Shown here: positions 13,140-22,619 of the stretch, in pieces
Position numbering within the stretch: the first letter of the stretch is position 1
Layout of the letters: each line of letters opens with the position of its first letter
From: Tilletia caries
Taxonomy: Eukaryota > Basidiomycota > Exobasidiomycetes > Tilletiales > Tilletiaceae
Direction: 5' to 3'
Length of the DNA: 64,000 nt
NCBI GenBank assembly: GCA_032718865.1
Contig: JALUTQ010000005.1
Span: 1,736,001 to 1,800,000, forward strand
Translations under genes and position numbers: made by a program
The notes under the pieces: generated by a model
What the model was told of the DNA's origin: nothing
Seen by the model: the letters and a program-made list of their open reading frames with translations, nothing else
The model's database searches: none

Positions 13140-13621
13140 TACGAGGTGGAGGACGAAAGTCTTCGAATGATTTCTGAAATACTTAGTGTTTACACTCAGA
13201 ATCTTCAAACTTGGCTCTCAATTGAAGTCCACAACCAGTCAAACAACTTGTGAGCTGAAAGGTGGTAAGCATAGAACACACGAATAGGCACCTTTTTGCT
13301 CTTCAGAGCTGACTGCTTTTTGTCTGCGAATGGGTACGTGAGCAAAGTGTGAAAATCCGAGATTTTATTCAATTAGTAAATTATTAAGTGATTTCATTTT
13401 GCTCCTAACCCTATTGAGAGTCGTCTTTTTCCCAGACAGAAACCGGTCCGACAACTTAAGAACAAAAGTTGCTCAAGTACACGCTGTATGATTTCCAGCT
13501 TTCCGCTCGCAAGTTGTTGTATTGGTTGTGGACTTCCTTTGAGAGCTCCGAAGGAGCGATTTGAGTGTAAACACTAAGTAAAATTGAGGTGCGTTCGAAG
13601 ACTTTCGTCTTCCACCTCGTA
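13140..13621. mobile_element. Fold-back / long-TIR MITE
   Basis: The two ends are inverted copies of each other for about 155 bp at roughly 75-80% identity. The outer part (TACGAGGTGGARGACGAAAG then TCTTCGAA) is nearly perfect, and further matched blocks are CTTAGTGTTTACACTC and GAAGTCCACAACC. The terminal dinucleotides read TA on both sides, compatible with a Tc1/mariner-type TA target duplication, although TA is also part of the inverted repeat. No ORF. It borders the USP pseudogene that starts at 13622. Confidence 0.75.
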
Positions 13622-14319
13622 CATATTCGATCTCCACTGATCCTCCGATCCTTCCTCATCTTCCAACTCGGCCCCCGTCGCAAAAGGGAGGATGTCGAAC
13701 CATTCATTCCTCAAAGTGCACGAACGTTTTTGGTTATCCCTGGCCCCGCCTCCTCCAAAGCCTCTAAAACGACTCGGGCTCAGATGGACCACGATCAAGC
13801 GGCGCGGTCGCACGAGCATGAGTCTCCTTCATCGCGCAGAAGGGGGGATTTCATTCGAGCTTGACGCTCGACGGATTAGAAGGGATGCATGCCGTCGACT
13901 GAGCTCTGGGCGGCCGAAAGGTTCCTACTGTGGCCCCGGTCGGTCAAGCACTCGTCCATGTCGACATCAGACCGGCCTTTTCTCACATGACGGGACGTAA
14001 ATCTTGTCTCCTTGGTTCGACTCTCAGTTTCGTCGGTCGCGGTTTGGACGTATAATCGACTCGGGCCAATTTCGCCTTCACAGGGCCCTGAAACTGGCCC
14101 CCATCCCCGCGCCGAGCATCGGCCCATAACCTGCCCTTTCAGCTCAACAGCAGTCAGCAGACCCTGGCCCGAGGTAATGTATCCGCCTCCAAGGTTCCAA
14201 CGGCCTCCACCAGCCTGACTGGCGGCCCCACCAGCAACAGGACGTACACAGGCTCTTTCGCCCTCCTCTCCGACGCCCTTGAGTCTGAGGTGCGCAGATC
14301 CGGCACGAGCGACGGAAGG
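13622..14319. pseudogene. Rearranged ubiquitin-protease pseudogene, copy 1 (left of Copia)
   Basis: On the minus strand, 13990-13622 encodes a degraded match to the C-terminal half of the USP at 60304-63016 (the RPRRLIVVHL...FGGG and PFATGAELE segments). On the plus strand, 14010-14319 resembles the N-terminal half (FALLSDALESE). The two halves therefore diverge from a centre near 14000 instead of following one another. The same unnatural arrangement occurs in reverse complement at 40850-41795, so both derive from one rearranged ancestor. The Copia element is inserted at 14319/14320, and the relic resumes after it at 19068-19160. Frames are full of stops. Confidence 0.75.
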
Positions 14320-14419
14320 TGTGGAGAACCGGTCCGTGGGACCGACGGTGCAGCGTGTCCTTATCGTCGTAGAATCTTCTCTTCCTTCCTAGCAATGAAC
14401 TACCAAGTCAGATTCCACA
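14320..14419 (+). repeat. Copia 5' LTR
   Basis: 100 bp, starts TGTGGAGAACC and ends AGATTCCACA; identical to the 3' LTR. Unusually short for an LTR. Confidence 0.95.
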
Positions 14420-14478
14420 GGTTATGAGCCCAACACTCCACCCCTGAGCGGAAAGACTTCACCAACTCACCCTTCAAG

Positions 14479-17196
14479 ATGTCTGACAGCAAAATTACCT
14501 CCGTCGAGACCATGCGCAAGGCGGTCCCCGAATTCGACGGGACCAACTGGAAGGACTTCGCCTTCTCCGTCCGGACGACCCTCAAGGGCAACGGGTGCTG
14601 GAAGCCCGTCGAACCCGGCATCCCCCCCGAAGACGATGCAGACGATGCAGTTAAGGCCGACTGGGAGCTCCGGAACGACCGCGCCTTTGGCGTTATCGCC
14701 CTGTCCTGCACCAAGAGGATCCGGAACGGGCTCCACAAGATCACCACGGCCAAGGCGGTCTTCGAGCACCTGCGGACGGAGTTCGTCAGCAAGTCTCTCC
14801 CTGCGATCCTCGAGGCCGAGCGCCAGTACGAAGACCTCCTCAAGAAGCCGACCTCGCCCATCCGAAACTGGATCGGAGAGGTCGAGGAGATGCACGACCG
14901 ACTCGAAGACATGGAGCACGGCCTCAGCGAGCAGAAGCGCTGCGTCCAGCTCCTGCAGCACCTGCCCGTCCAATTTCGACACTTCGTCCGGACGCAGCGA
15001 ACGACGAGCAAGTGGGACGACCTGCGGCTCAGCATCTACGAAGAAGAGCGCGCCCTCATGCGCGAAGAAGAACAAGACGTGAAGGATCGGCAAGATGCCG
15101 CCTTTGCGGTCTTTCAGAGGAGCCCCGCAAGCAGAAGCGGTGGCCAGCAAGCGCCCCGCGGGTCCAAGCCCGGAGGCGCGAAGTCCTCACCCAACAGTAG
15201 CAGTCCCTTTCCGTACAAGTGCTGGGACTGCGAGAAGAAGGGCCACACCAAGGCAGAGTGCCCCTACGCGGATCAGTTCGCCGCCCTCAGGAAGAAGGCG
15301 AACCCGCAACAAACACAAGACACAGCAGCAGCAGCATCGGATGCCTTCTCTGGCTCCGCGCCGCCGGTACTCGCTCCCGTCGTGGTAGACACAGCCGACT
15401 TCGACTTCGACTACGCCTTCATCGCAGCCAGCCCAGACTCGGTAGGCAAAAACGACTTCATCCTCGACACAGCAGCTTCCCGGCACATTGTGTCCGACGC
15501 CTCCCACCTCGTCGGCTTCAAGAAGGCACCCAAGGACGCTGGGATCCGTTGTGCGGACGGAGGACTGATGCCGGTCACGGGTTACGGCGATCTGACCGTG
15601 ATCAACAGCAACGGCGAGCGCATCAAGCTTCGGGACGTGGCACACTGCCCGTCGGTTGTCGGGAATCTGATCGGTAGAAAGCGGTTGACGAGCAGTGGCT
15701 TCCGTATCACCTTCGAGGATCGAGAAGCGAGCGTCGTTCACACAGTCTCGGGCAAGACGATCCTCAAGGCCAAGAACAACGGACAGAACTGGGTCGTCTC
15801 GCTGTCGCCAGTCCCTGCCGACAACGCACTCATCGTGGGCACAGTCAAGGTCGACCCCCAAGCAGCATACTTCCACAACTGCACCGGTCACTGCGGGCAG
15901 AAGCGACTCGAGACCCTGGCCAAGTCGGGAAGGGTCATCGGCATGCCCTCGACGATAGGGAGCATCGGCTTCTGCTCTGCCTGTGCAGCAGGTAAGCTCG
16001 CCCGAACAAGACATCCCCGCTTGGAGATCGGCGAGCGAGCAGACCGGGCTGGGAAGAAGATCCATGCTGACATCTTCGGGCCTCTCAACCTGCAGGAGTC
16101 ACTCGACGGGATTAAGTTCGGCTTGGTCATCAACTGCGATTACTCCCACCACGTATGGTTCAAGGGGTTGACCTCAAAGGCCCAGGCCACGAAGCATCTG
16201 ATGGCGTTTCATACGTGGTTCACCAAGGAGTTCCCAAGCAAGCCGGTCACATCCATCAGGACGGACGGTGCGTTGGAATTGGGGGCTCAGGAAGTGCAGG
16301 AGTACTGGCGGAAGAATGGGGTCAAGCACGAGACCTCACCTCGATATGCCCCACAGAGCAACGGCGTGGCGGAGCGAGCAGTGCGTACAGTGACGGAAAT
16401 GACGAGAACGATGTTGATTGCAGCGGACCTGCCCATGTTCTTCTGGCCGGCGGCAGCGGCGACGGCAGCACGGATCAAGAATATGCTGCCAGCAACGGGC
16501 CTGCCCGACGGTCAGACGCCACACGAGGCTCTGTACGGCACGCCACCAAAAAGAACCGAGTTGAAGCCCTTCGGATGTACTGCATGGGCCATGATCCCCA
16601 CCCCCCAACGAAATGGAAAGTTCTCTCCCAAATCACGCCCGTGCATCTACCTCGGTCCCGCATTCAAGGGGGCTTCTCGCCTGTGGGACCCAGTCAAGCG
16701 AGTTGAGGTGGTCGAGCATTCAGTGGTATTCGATGTTGACGGCGATGGCCCGGCTCTTCTTCGCGACGCGCGTGCCGAGCGTGCAGCCGAGCGCGAGCGA
16801 GAACTCTCCGCGTTTGATGAGGGGACTGCGCCGCCGATTGTGCCTGGCGGCTCAGCAGCGACAACGGTGACGACGCCCGTAGCAACCACCACCACAGTCC
16901 GAGCAGAACCTCCCCTCCGCAGCCGCATTCAGGCCGCTCTGGACCGTGGGACAGTCCCAGAGCCGGCGCGGGCGACGATGGAGTCTCTGGCCCAAGGCCG
17001 AACCTTGTCCCAAGCCGTGCTCGGCCAGGCAATCACGCTCCTGCGAGCTTCGGCGGCGACGAGCGCAACAAGGGCGACCACCACACAAGCAGACGGGTCA
17101 GCAGAAGGAAGCGGAGGTACGCAGGGGGGCGAAGCGGGAAGCGCTGTCGGCCCAGCCCACAGTGGCACGGACGGAAGGCAGAGGGCGAGGCGATAG
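14479..17196 (+). CDS. Copia Gag-protease-integrase part of the polyprotein
   Basis: 905 codons. Order: Gag (residues 1-240), a CCHC zinc knuckle (CWDCEKKGHTKAEC, near 247), an aspartic protease whose active site reads LDTAAS (near 330) in place of the common DSGAS, a GAG-pre-integrase HHCC segment, and the DDE integrase (about 510-740, starting KIHADIFGPL). The tail is low-complexity. The frame closes at 17196. A single extra G in the G6 run at 17124-17129 would carry it straight into the next ORF, so the stop is probably a homopolymer-length error or a one-base lesion and not a true gene end. Confidence 0.88.
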   Translation: MSDSKITSVETMRKAVPEFDGTNWKDFAFSVRTTLKGNGCWKPVEPGIPPEDDADDAVKADWELRNDRAFGVIALSCTKRIRNGLHKITTAKAVFEHLRTEFVSKSLPAILEAERQYEDLLKKPTSPIRNWIGEVEEMHDRLEDMEHGLSEQKRCVQLLQHLPVQFRHFVRTQRTTSKWDDLRLSIYEEERALMREEEQDVKDRQDAAFAVFQRSPASRSGGQQAPRGSKPGGAKSSPNSSSPFPYKCWDCEKKGHTKAECPYADQFAALRKKANPQQTQDTAAAASDAFSGSAPPVLAPVVVDTADFDFDYAFIAASPDSVGKNDFILDTAASRHIVSDASHLVGFKKAPKDAGIRCADGGLMPVTGYGDLTVINSNGERIKLRDVAHCPSVVGNLIGRKRLTSSGFRITFEDREASVVHTVSGKTILKAKNNGQNWVVSLSPVPADNALIVGTVKVDPQAAYFHNCTGHCGQKRLETLAKSGRVIGMPSTIGSIGFCSACAAGKLARTRHPRLEIGERADRAGKKIHADIFGPLNLQESLDGIKFGLVINCDYSHHVWFKGLTSKAQATKHLMAFHTWFTKEFPSKPVTSIRTDGALELGAQEVQEYWRKNGVKHETSPRYAPQSNGVAERAVRTVTEMTRTMLIAADLPMFFWPAAAATAARIKNMLPATGLPDGQTPHEALYGTPPKRTELKPFGCTAWAMIPTPQRNGKFSPKSRPCIYLGPAFKGASRLWDPVKRVEVVEHSVVFDVDGDGPALLRDARAERAAERERELSAFDEGTAPPIVPGGSAATTVTTPVATTTTVRAEPPLRSRIQAALDRGTVPEPARATMESLAQGRTLSQAVLGQAITLLRASAATSATRATTTQADGSAEGSGGTQGGEAGSAVGPAHSGTDGRQRARR

Positions 17197-17279
17197 GCGC
17201 CGTCGCTCAGACTGGTGCTGGGATTCAGGGGGGGCAGGAGAAGAGGAGTGCGAGGCTAGCGGGACTAGACGCGGAGCTG

Positions 17280-17960
17280 ATGGAGCTGCCGCCGGGAAGG
17301 AAGCGAAAGGAGCCAGGCGACATCTGCTATGCGGTATTGGACCCAAGCGATGTGCCGCACGGCGACCCGCGCACGGTAGGCGAGGCAATGGCGAGGCCAG
17401 ATTGGCCGGAATGGGACGCGGCGATGCGGAAAGAACTTCAGTCGCATGCGGAACGAGGGACGTGGGAGATGGTTAAGGTGCCAGAGGGAGTCAATCTGGT
17501 GACATCAAAGTGGGTACTCCGCATCAAGCGAAACGCTGACGCCACCATCCAAAAGTACAAAGGCAGGTTGGTCGCTCGCGGCTTCACACAGATCCACGGA
17601 GTCGACTACGACGAAACCTTCGCCCCCACCTCCCGCCTCCAGATCCTCAGGCTGTTCTGTTCCCTCTCCGCCGCGCTCGACCTCGAACTCCACCAAATCG
17701 ACTTCGAGACCGCGTACCTCAACGCCAAACTCAAGCACGACATTTATATGGAGGTCCCGGAGGGGGTCGAGGCCCTGCCCGACGAGGTCCTAAAGCTGCG
17801 ACTCGCGCTATACGGCCTCAAGCAGTCCGGGCACGACTGGCACGCCGCGCTCCGAGACGCGCTCGACTCGATTGGTTTCCTGCAATGCGAGTTCGACCCG
17901 ACGATCTTCGTCCGTGACGGGGGCGCACAGCAATGCTCCTTGTCTACGTGGACGACATAA
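17280..17960 (+). CDS. Copia reverse transcriptase, N-terminal part
   Basis: Frame open from about 17121; first ATG at 17280. Contains the RVT_2 palm and fingers (TSKWVLRIKRN, GRLVARGFTQ, DYDETFAPTSR, LYGLKQSGHDWH). It is cut off at 17958-17960 just before the catalytic YVDD. One added G in the G5 run at 17919-17923 would join it in frame to the downstream ORF. Same element as the flanking ORFs. Confidence 0.85.
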   Translation: MELPPGRKRKEPGDICYAVLDPSDVPHGDPRTVGEAMARPDWPEWDAAMRKELQSHAERGTWEMVKVPEGVNLVTSKWVLRIKRNADATIQKYKGRLVARGFTQIHGVDYDETFAPTSRLQILRLFCSLSAALDLELHQIDFETAYLNAKLKHDIYMEVPEGVEALPDEVLKLRLALYGLKQSGHDWHAALRDALDSIGFLQCEFDPTIFVRDGGAQQCSLSTWTT

Positions 17961-18910
17961 TCGTAGCGACACCTCAGGGCGCAGACATCGAGGGAGTCAA
18001 GAAGGAACTGCTGGGCCTTTTCAAGGGCACGGACCTCGGCCCTGTTCACCACGTTCTCGGCATCCGAGTCACCAGGGACCGCAAGGCAGGCACGATCCAC
18101 CTCGATCAGGAGCGATACGCGGACGAGGTCCTTGAGCGCTTCGGAATGGACAAGTGCAAGCACGCGAGGACGCCCATGGAGGCCAAGAACCAGCTCCGGC
18201 AGGCGAAGGAGGGAGACACTCGGTGCGACCGAGCCCTGTACCTGGCGATCGTTGGATGCCTAGCGTACCTGGCGCAGGGAACGCGTCCCGATCTCGCCTT
18301 CCTGGTCTCCGCCCTCGGCAAGTTCAATGCCGACCCGACCGAGGAACACTTGTCTGCCGCATGGCGAGGCCTCCGGTACCTGCGAGGCTCGTCAGCAACG
18401 CGACTTACCTTCGGAGGGAGCACCGCGACCGAGATTGTCGGGTTCGTGGATTCCGACTGGGCGGCGGACAAGGATGACCGACGGTCAACATCTGGGTTCG
18501 TGTTCACGATGAACGGCGGTGCTGTGTCGTGGGGCGCACGCAAGCAGGGAGCGGTTGCCCTATCGACGGCTGAGGCAGAGTACATTGCGGCAGGAGTTGC
18601 AGGACGGGAAGCAATGCTGCTCAAGGGAGCGCTCACGGCAGCCGGTCAGCACTGCGGGACGATCAAGATCCATTGCGACAACCAGGCCGCGATCAAGCTG
18701 GTGAAGAGCCCCGGCTCCCACCACAACCGGAGCAAGCACATCGACATAGTGCACCACTGGGTCCGGGAGCAGAGTGGGAAAGGAGCATTCGCTTTCGACT
18801 ACGTCGCAACGGACCTGAACCCTGCGGACGCTTTCACCAAGGCGCTCGGCCAGGTCAAGAATACGGAGCACGGAAGACGGATTGGGTTGGATTTCAGGGG
18901 AAGCGGCTAG
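17933..18910 (+). CDS. Copia reverse transcriptase (YVDD) and RNase H
   Basis: Begins at the RT catalytic box (LLVYVDDIIVA), continues with the connection domain (GTRPDLAF) and ends with RNase H (GFVDSDWAADKDDRRSTSG, STAEAEYIA, HCDNQAAIKL, KHIDIVHHWVR). Stop at 18908-18910, followed shortly by the polypurine tract and the 3' LTR. Confidence 0.88.
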   Translation: MLLVYVDDIIVATPQGADIEGVKKELLGLFKGTDLGPVHHVLGIRVTRDRKAGTIHLDQERYADEVLERFGMDKCKHARTPMEAKNQLRQAKEGDTRCDRALYLAIVGCLAYLAQGTRPDLAFLVSALGKFNADPTEEHLSAAWRGLRYLRGSSATRLTFGGSTATEIVGFVDSDWAADKDDRRSTSGFVFTMNGGAVSWGARKQGAVALSTAEAEYIAAGVAGREAMLLKGALTAAGQHCGTIKIHCDNQAAIKLVKSPGSHHNRSKHIDIVHHWVREQSGKGAFAFDYVATDLNPADAFTKALGQVKNTEHGRRIGLDFRGSG

Positions 18911-18967
18911 GAAGCAGAGGGAGTGAGAACAGGCAGGCATGCGATGGCGGACTACGCTGAGAGGGAG

Positions 18968-19067
18968 TGTGGAGAACCGGTCCGTGGGACCGACGGTGCA
19001 GCGTGTCCTTATCGTCGTAGAATCTTCTCTTCCTTCCTAGCAATGAACTACCAAGTCAGATTCCACA
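18968..19067 (+). repeat. Copia 3' LTR
   Basis: 100 bp, identical to 14320-14419; followed by the GAAGG target duplicate. Confidence 0.95.
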
Positions 19068-19160
19068 GAAGGGGTGATACCTCGCTCTTGTGCTCTGAAG
19101 TACAACAACAAGCTCTTGTACCATAGACCTCTTGCGTCCCCCAAAGAATCTCTGCTTGCT
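19068..19160 (+). pseudogene. Rearranged USP pseudogene, copy 1 (right of Copia)
   Basis: Continuation of 13622-14319 after the Copia insertion. Short blocks such as TAGACCTCTTGCGTC and AATCTC align with the reverse complement of the 40830-40890 region. Similarity ends before the poly-C/CT tract. Confidence 0.6.
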
Positions 19161-19184
19161 GCTGCTGTGCGCTGGTGAACCCCC

Positions 19185-19226
<42 letters not shown>

Positions 19227-19548
19227 GATTCAAGACCCATCGTTCTCCCCCTTCGTATAGATGTCATGCCCATCCCCGTATTCAAATCTGCATACCATTA
19301 TGTAGCTGTGTAATCTAGCCAAATGCAATGCAATGCAATGAGGAAGGTTCTGCGTCCAATATGGATATGTATGGACGCACAAGTCGTCCATTCCCGAACG
19401 GGCCCAATCGCCCTATGTATCCTCCTTCCTCGGAAAACAGTTGGGGTGAGGGGAAGAGGCAGTCCTGCTGGAATGATAATGTGGTGTACAGAAAACCTAC
19501 ACGTTTATCGAGAGGGAGAGGGGAGAGGGGGAGAGGAGAGAAAGGGTT
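19161..19548. other. Simple-sequence tract and CPY 3' flank
   Basis: A run of 16 C at 19180-19195 runs into (CT)n to 19222. A GA-rich stretch lies at 19509-19545, just past the carboxypeptidase stop codon. No gene. Confidence 0.6.
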
Positions 19549-20443
19549 TCAAAGAGCATTGCCGGCGAGCCAGCGGTAGATCAAGTTCTTCGCCTGGACC
19601 GGCTTGTCGTAAGGGACCTGTGTGTGTGTGTGCAGAGAACGGGGATGATAAAATAGAACCAGATGAGCTCCAACACTGACTTCGTAACCACCTGGCTTTT
19701 TGCTCGTTTGGGGTTTTTGGCAATACGTACCATGTGTCCTGCGCCCAAGACCGTTGCCCAAGCTGTCAGAGCAAGAGAGAATATAGGTGTGAGCGGAAGT
19801 TGTGCCACAGCGCAAAAGGCTTTAGAAACATGACGGCACACAAAAAAGAACTCACTCAGACCCTCGGCACTCTGCGTCTCGCCAGCGAGCTCGCCATCAA
19901 CGCGCCAGCCATAGTTCTCCGCGCTCAAGAACTTGTCCTTGCCGGACCAGTCCATGTCGAAGACCCAGCCCTTGTTGCCGACCCAGTTGCTGTTGATAAA
20001 AAGAAAAAAAGGCGGCGGTTAGGGTTATTTGAAAGGAAGAGGGGACGAAAAGGAGGAGGGGACGCAGCGGGCAAGGTAACTCACCAGATCCAGTCGAGGG
20101 TGCCGACGTATATGAGGACCTTGATCCCGCGTTCCAGAAGGCCCGACACGTATCCTAACCAACAGCCAAGAAGAAGAAGAAGAAGAAGAAGAAGAAGGAT
20201 TAACCAAACTGAGCACACACACATCCACACCAGCCATTGTAGAAACTCACCAACATTATCAACAAGCGAATCGCCCGCAGCCGCAAACCCCTGCCCGACA
20301 TGATGGTCACAGGTCGTGAAATTGCCAATCTGGTCGACGCTGGCTGCGCCGATGAGCTCGCGCACGTCGGGACGGTCGAGGTAGTGTCTTATGTCGGCGG
20401 AGACGTCGTAGCAGAGGTTGGGAGCTGTGAAAAGGTAAGGAAG

Positions 20444-20479
<36 letters not shown>

Positions 20480-22010
20480 TCGGGTCTGAGGCTCTGTGGC
20501 GTTTCTCCTCACGGTACTGAGTTACTCACAGAGACCAGCCTTGCAGTCGTCGTCAATGTTGTACCTAATTGATTGGAAAAGAGACCAGGGGTCATTACTC
20601 TCTCTCGCGGTTTTGCCTGCCTTTTTTACGTAGGAGGGCACGTACGGGTTACGCTTTGTGGCCATATAGGGCCCCATGAGCTCGTTGGCGCAGACAGAGG
20701 TGTGCATGGCACAGTCGTCGAAGGCGAAGTTGTCCCGGCACTTTGGATATCCATAAGGGTGCAGATGATTTTCGCAGTCAGTTAAAAAAAGAGAAGAGGG
20801 CGGGCGGGAAAATAAGGAGAGAGAGAGAGAGAACACACTCACGACCTCGGGCAAGATCTTCTCGCACTTCGCCTTCCAGGTTTCCATCCTCTTACAAGCG
20901 CTGATGGAGAGGATGGGAGTCTTCGCGCCGCCTTTACGGGAACAGGTCATGTCGTAGTAGGAGCCCATCTGGTGTGAGCGTGCGGTGAGGCCGTTCCCGA
21001 TGGCGACGGACTTGAGGTTGATGAGCTTGCTCTTGTCGACGTCTTCGCCCTTGCGGGCGGCCTTGTGGATGATGTCTGCATTCCTATCGACGATCTCGGC
21101 AGCGTAGCGCGGCGCGTACCTACCCCCATAGCTCTCCGAGGTCAGGACGAACTCATTCGGCCCAAACCTCGGGAACGCACTGAAGAAAATCCGGAGGAAG
21201 GCGTAGAGGTCTTTTGCGCCTTGGTCCGCGTCGTAGGTGTGTACGCCGTAGCGGGTGTAGGAGTAGCCGACGTCTACGGGCTGGTCGATGAAGATGATGC
21301 TTGATTGGGAGTTCCAGCTGTGTGGGTTCCAGCGGGTGGCGTTTATGGGTGGGCCGAGGGGCATGGCGCCGTTGCGGAGGGGGACGGTGCAGGGCCCGAG
21401 TTCTTGGAATAGGCCGACGGCGCTTGAGCATCCTGGTCCGCCGTTTGTCCAGAGCAGACTGTGAGGGAGGGTGAATTTCAGTGAATGAATGTGAGTGGGG
21501 GTGGGTAAAAGGGGTTAGACGGAGGACTGACAGTGGGTCTTTGTCTGGGTTGGAGCGAGACTCGAAGAACTGGAACCAGAGGGATTTGCCATCGATGGTG
21601 TCGATATAGCCGGTCCAGCTCTTGACGGTCGGATCGCACCATGCGTCCGGGTCGATTACGGGATCGGCAGCCGAGGAAGGGTTGCCAGCGCTGTGCTGTC
21701 GAATGCGTACGGTGAGGTGTGGGAAGTGCTGGTGTGTGAGGGTGGTGAAGCCGTTGGGACCGGGGTGCTGAGCGGAGTGTGCTGCGATGCGGCTCTCGGT
21801 AGACCGTACGCGTGCGTTGATGGCTGCGGTGTATGGGAGGGGCAGCTCGATGTTCTGTGCGGTGCGGATGTCGAGGTGGGAGTGGGAGTGGGAGTGGAGA
21901 GAGGCGAGTGTGAATGGCTGCTGTTGCTGTTGCTGGAACTGCTGCTGTGCGGCGGCCACTGCGAAGACGGCGGCGAGGGCGAGCGAGGCTGTGAGCAGAG
22001 ACGATCGCAT
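19549..22010 (-). CDS. CPY: Serine carboxypeptidase Y
   Basis: Nine exons give a continuous 567-residue protein: 22010-21532, 21458-20843, 20740-20646, 20564-20530, 20424-20251, 20154-20085, 19989-19856, 19762-19731 and 19617-19549. A cleavable signal peptide (MRSSLLTASLALAAVFAVAAA) leads into a glutamine/histidine-rich propeptide. The S10 signature is complete: LLWTNGGPGCSS, nucleophile Ser in SESYGGRYAP, catalytic Asp in GTLDWICNWVGNKGW, and His in GAGHMVPYDKP. By family it is a vacuolar exopeptidase removing C-terminal residues. Introns carry simple repeats ((AAG)n at 20168-20196, (GT)n near 20445-20475). The gene is divergent from the PHD-finger gene, with 240 bp between the start codons. 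Confidence 0.93.
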
Positions 22011-22016
22011 CTTGCT

Positions 22017-22083
22017 CAGCTGTACGGAACGCCGTTCCCTTCACCTTCGATTTTCGATTTTGACTGTCGACCTCGACTGTCGA
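22017..22083 (-). repeat. 67-bp inverted repeat, copy next to the CPY start
   Basis: The reverse complement matches 35001-35067 at 66 of 67 positions. It ends 6 bp upstream of the CPY start codon. Internally it has a near palindrome GGAACGCCGTTCC and a repeated TCGACAGTC. It is oriented toward CPY in the same way that the other copy is oriented toward HAP2. Confidence 0.95.
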
Positions 22084-22460
22084 CCGACACCTTTTCTGCG
22101 CACCGCGCACCATACACACCAAGCTACACACCATTTCTCACTGGAACGACGGTGCTGCTTCTCGTTTTTCATTACACACTACGTCTTGCTCTCTCTCTCC
22201 CTTCTCATCGTCCTCGCCCGACCCCTCGCCCGAATCAAACGTGACGCCTAATGAGCCATCCTCCAGAAGGTCATGAGGCCTATGAGTCTATCCCACCTAC
22301 TTCACGTGCGTATATCCCAGCTCCCTATTACCACACTGCTTGCGTACAACATCTGATTACCGTTTCTTTTTGCGTACTCATCTACCGCTTTCGTAATACA
22401 GCAGCGTCACTCTTCAGAGGCCCCCAGGCTACCTCGGCCGCAGCATCCATTACTGTCAGT

Positions 22461-22579
22461 TGTAACAGTTCTTGGGTTCAATGATCGTCGTATTGCAATA
22501 GCAGAGAGAGAGAGAGAAAGGAGCGTGTACATGATGCGCAGACAGAGAAAGAGAAGGTCACGTGGTTGTACTCGTCACA
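22461..22579 (-). repeat. Gypsy LTR (3' LTR of the minus-strand element)
   Basis: 119 bp, identical to 29677-29795, including an identical (AG)7 tract. Confidence 0.95.
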
Positions 22580-22619
22580 ACATCCCCCCCCAAACAAGAG
22601 ATCGAACGTCCTCGTGAGT

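Larger units (their letters stand above)
14320..19067 (+). mobile_element. Complete Ty1/Copia LTR retrotransposon
   Basis: A 4748-bp element with identical 100-bp LTRs (14320-14419 and 18968-19067), both TG...CA, and a 5-bp target duplication GAAGG at 14315-14319 and 19068-19072. Directly after the 5' LTR, GTTATGAGCC is complementary to the anticodon region of initiator methionine tRNA, the half-tRNA priming known from Copia-type elements. A purine tract (GAGAGGGAG) precedes the 3' LTR. The pseudogene copy at 40850-42300 shows the same target without the element, confirming the borders. Identical LTRs mean a recent insertion. Confidence 0.95.

Noticed and set aside
14010..14030. tRNA T-arm-like GGTTCGACTC
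   Set aside because: No acceptor, D or anticodon stems fit around it, and the stretch aligns with the USP pseudogene copy near 41420.
17100..17960. Programmed -1 frameshifts in Copia
   Set aside because: Neither site has a slippery heptamer with a following pseudoknot that I can see. Both lie in G runs, and the second would fall inside the RT catalytic domain, where programmed shifts are not found.
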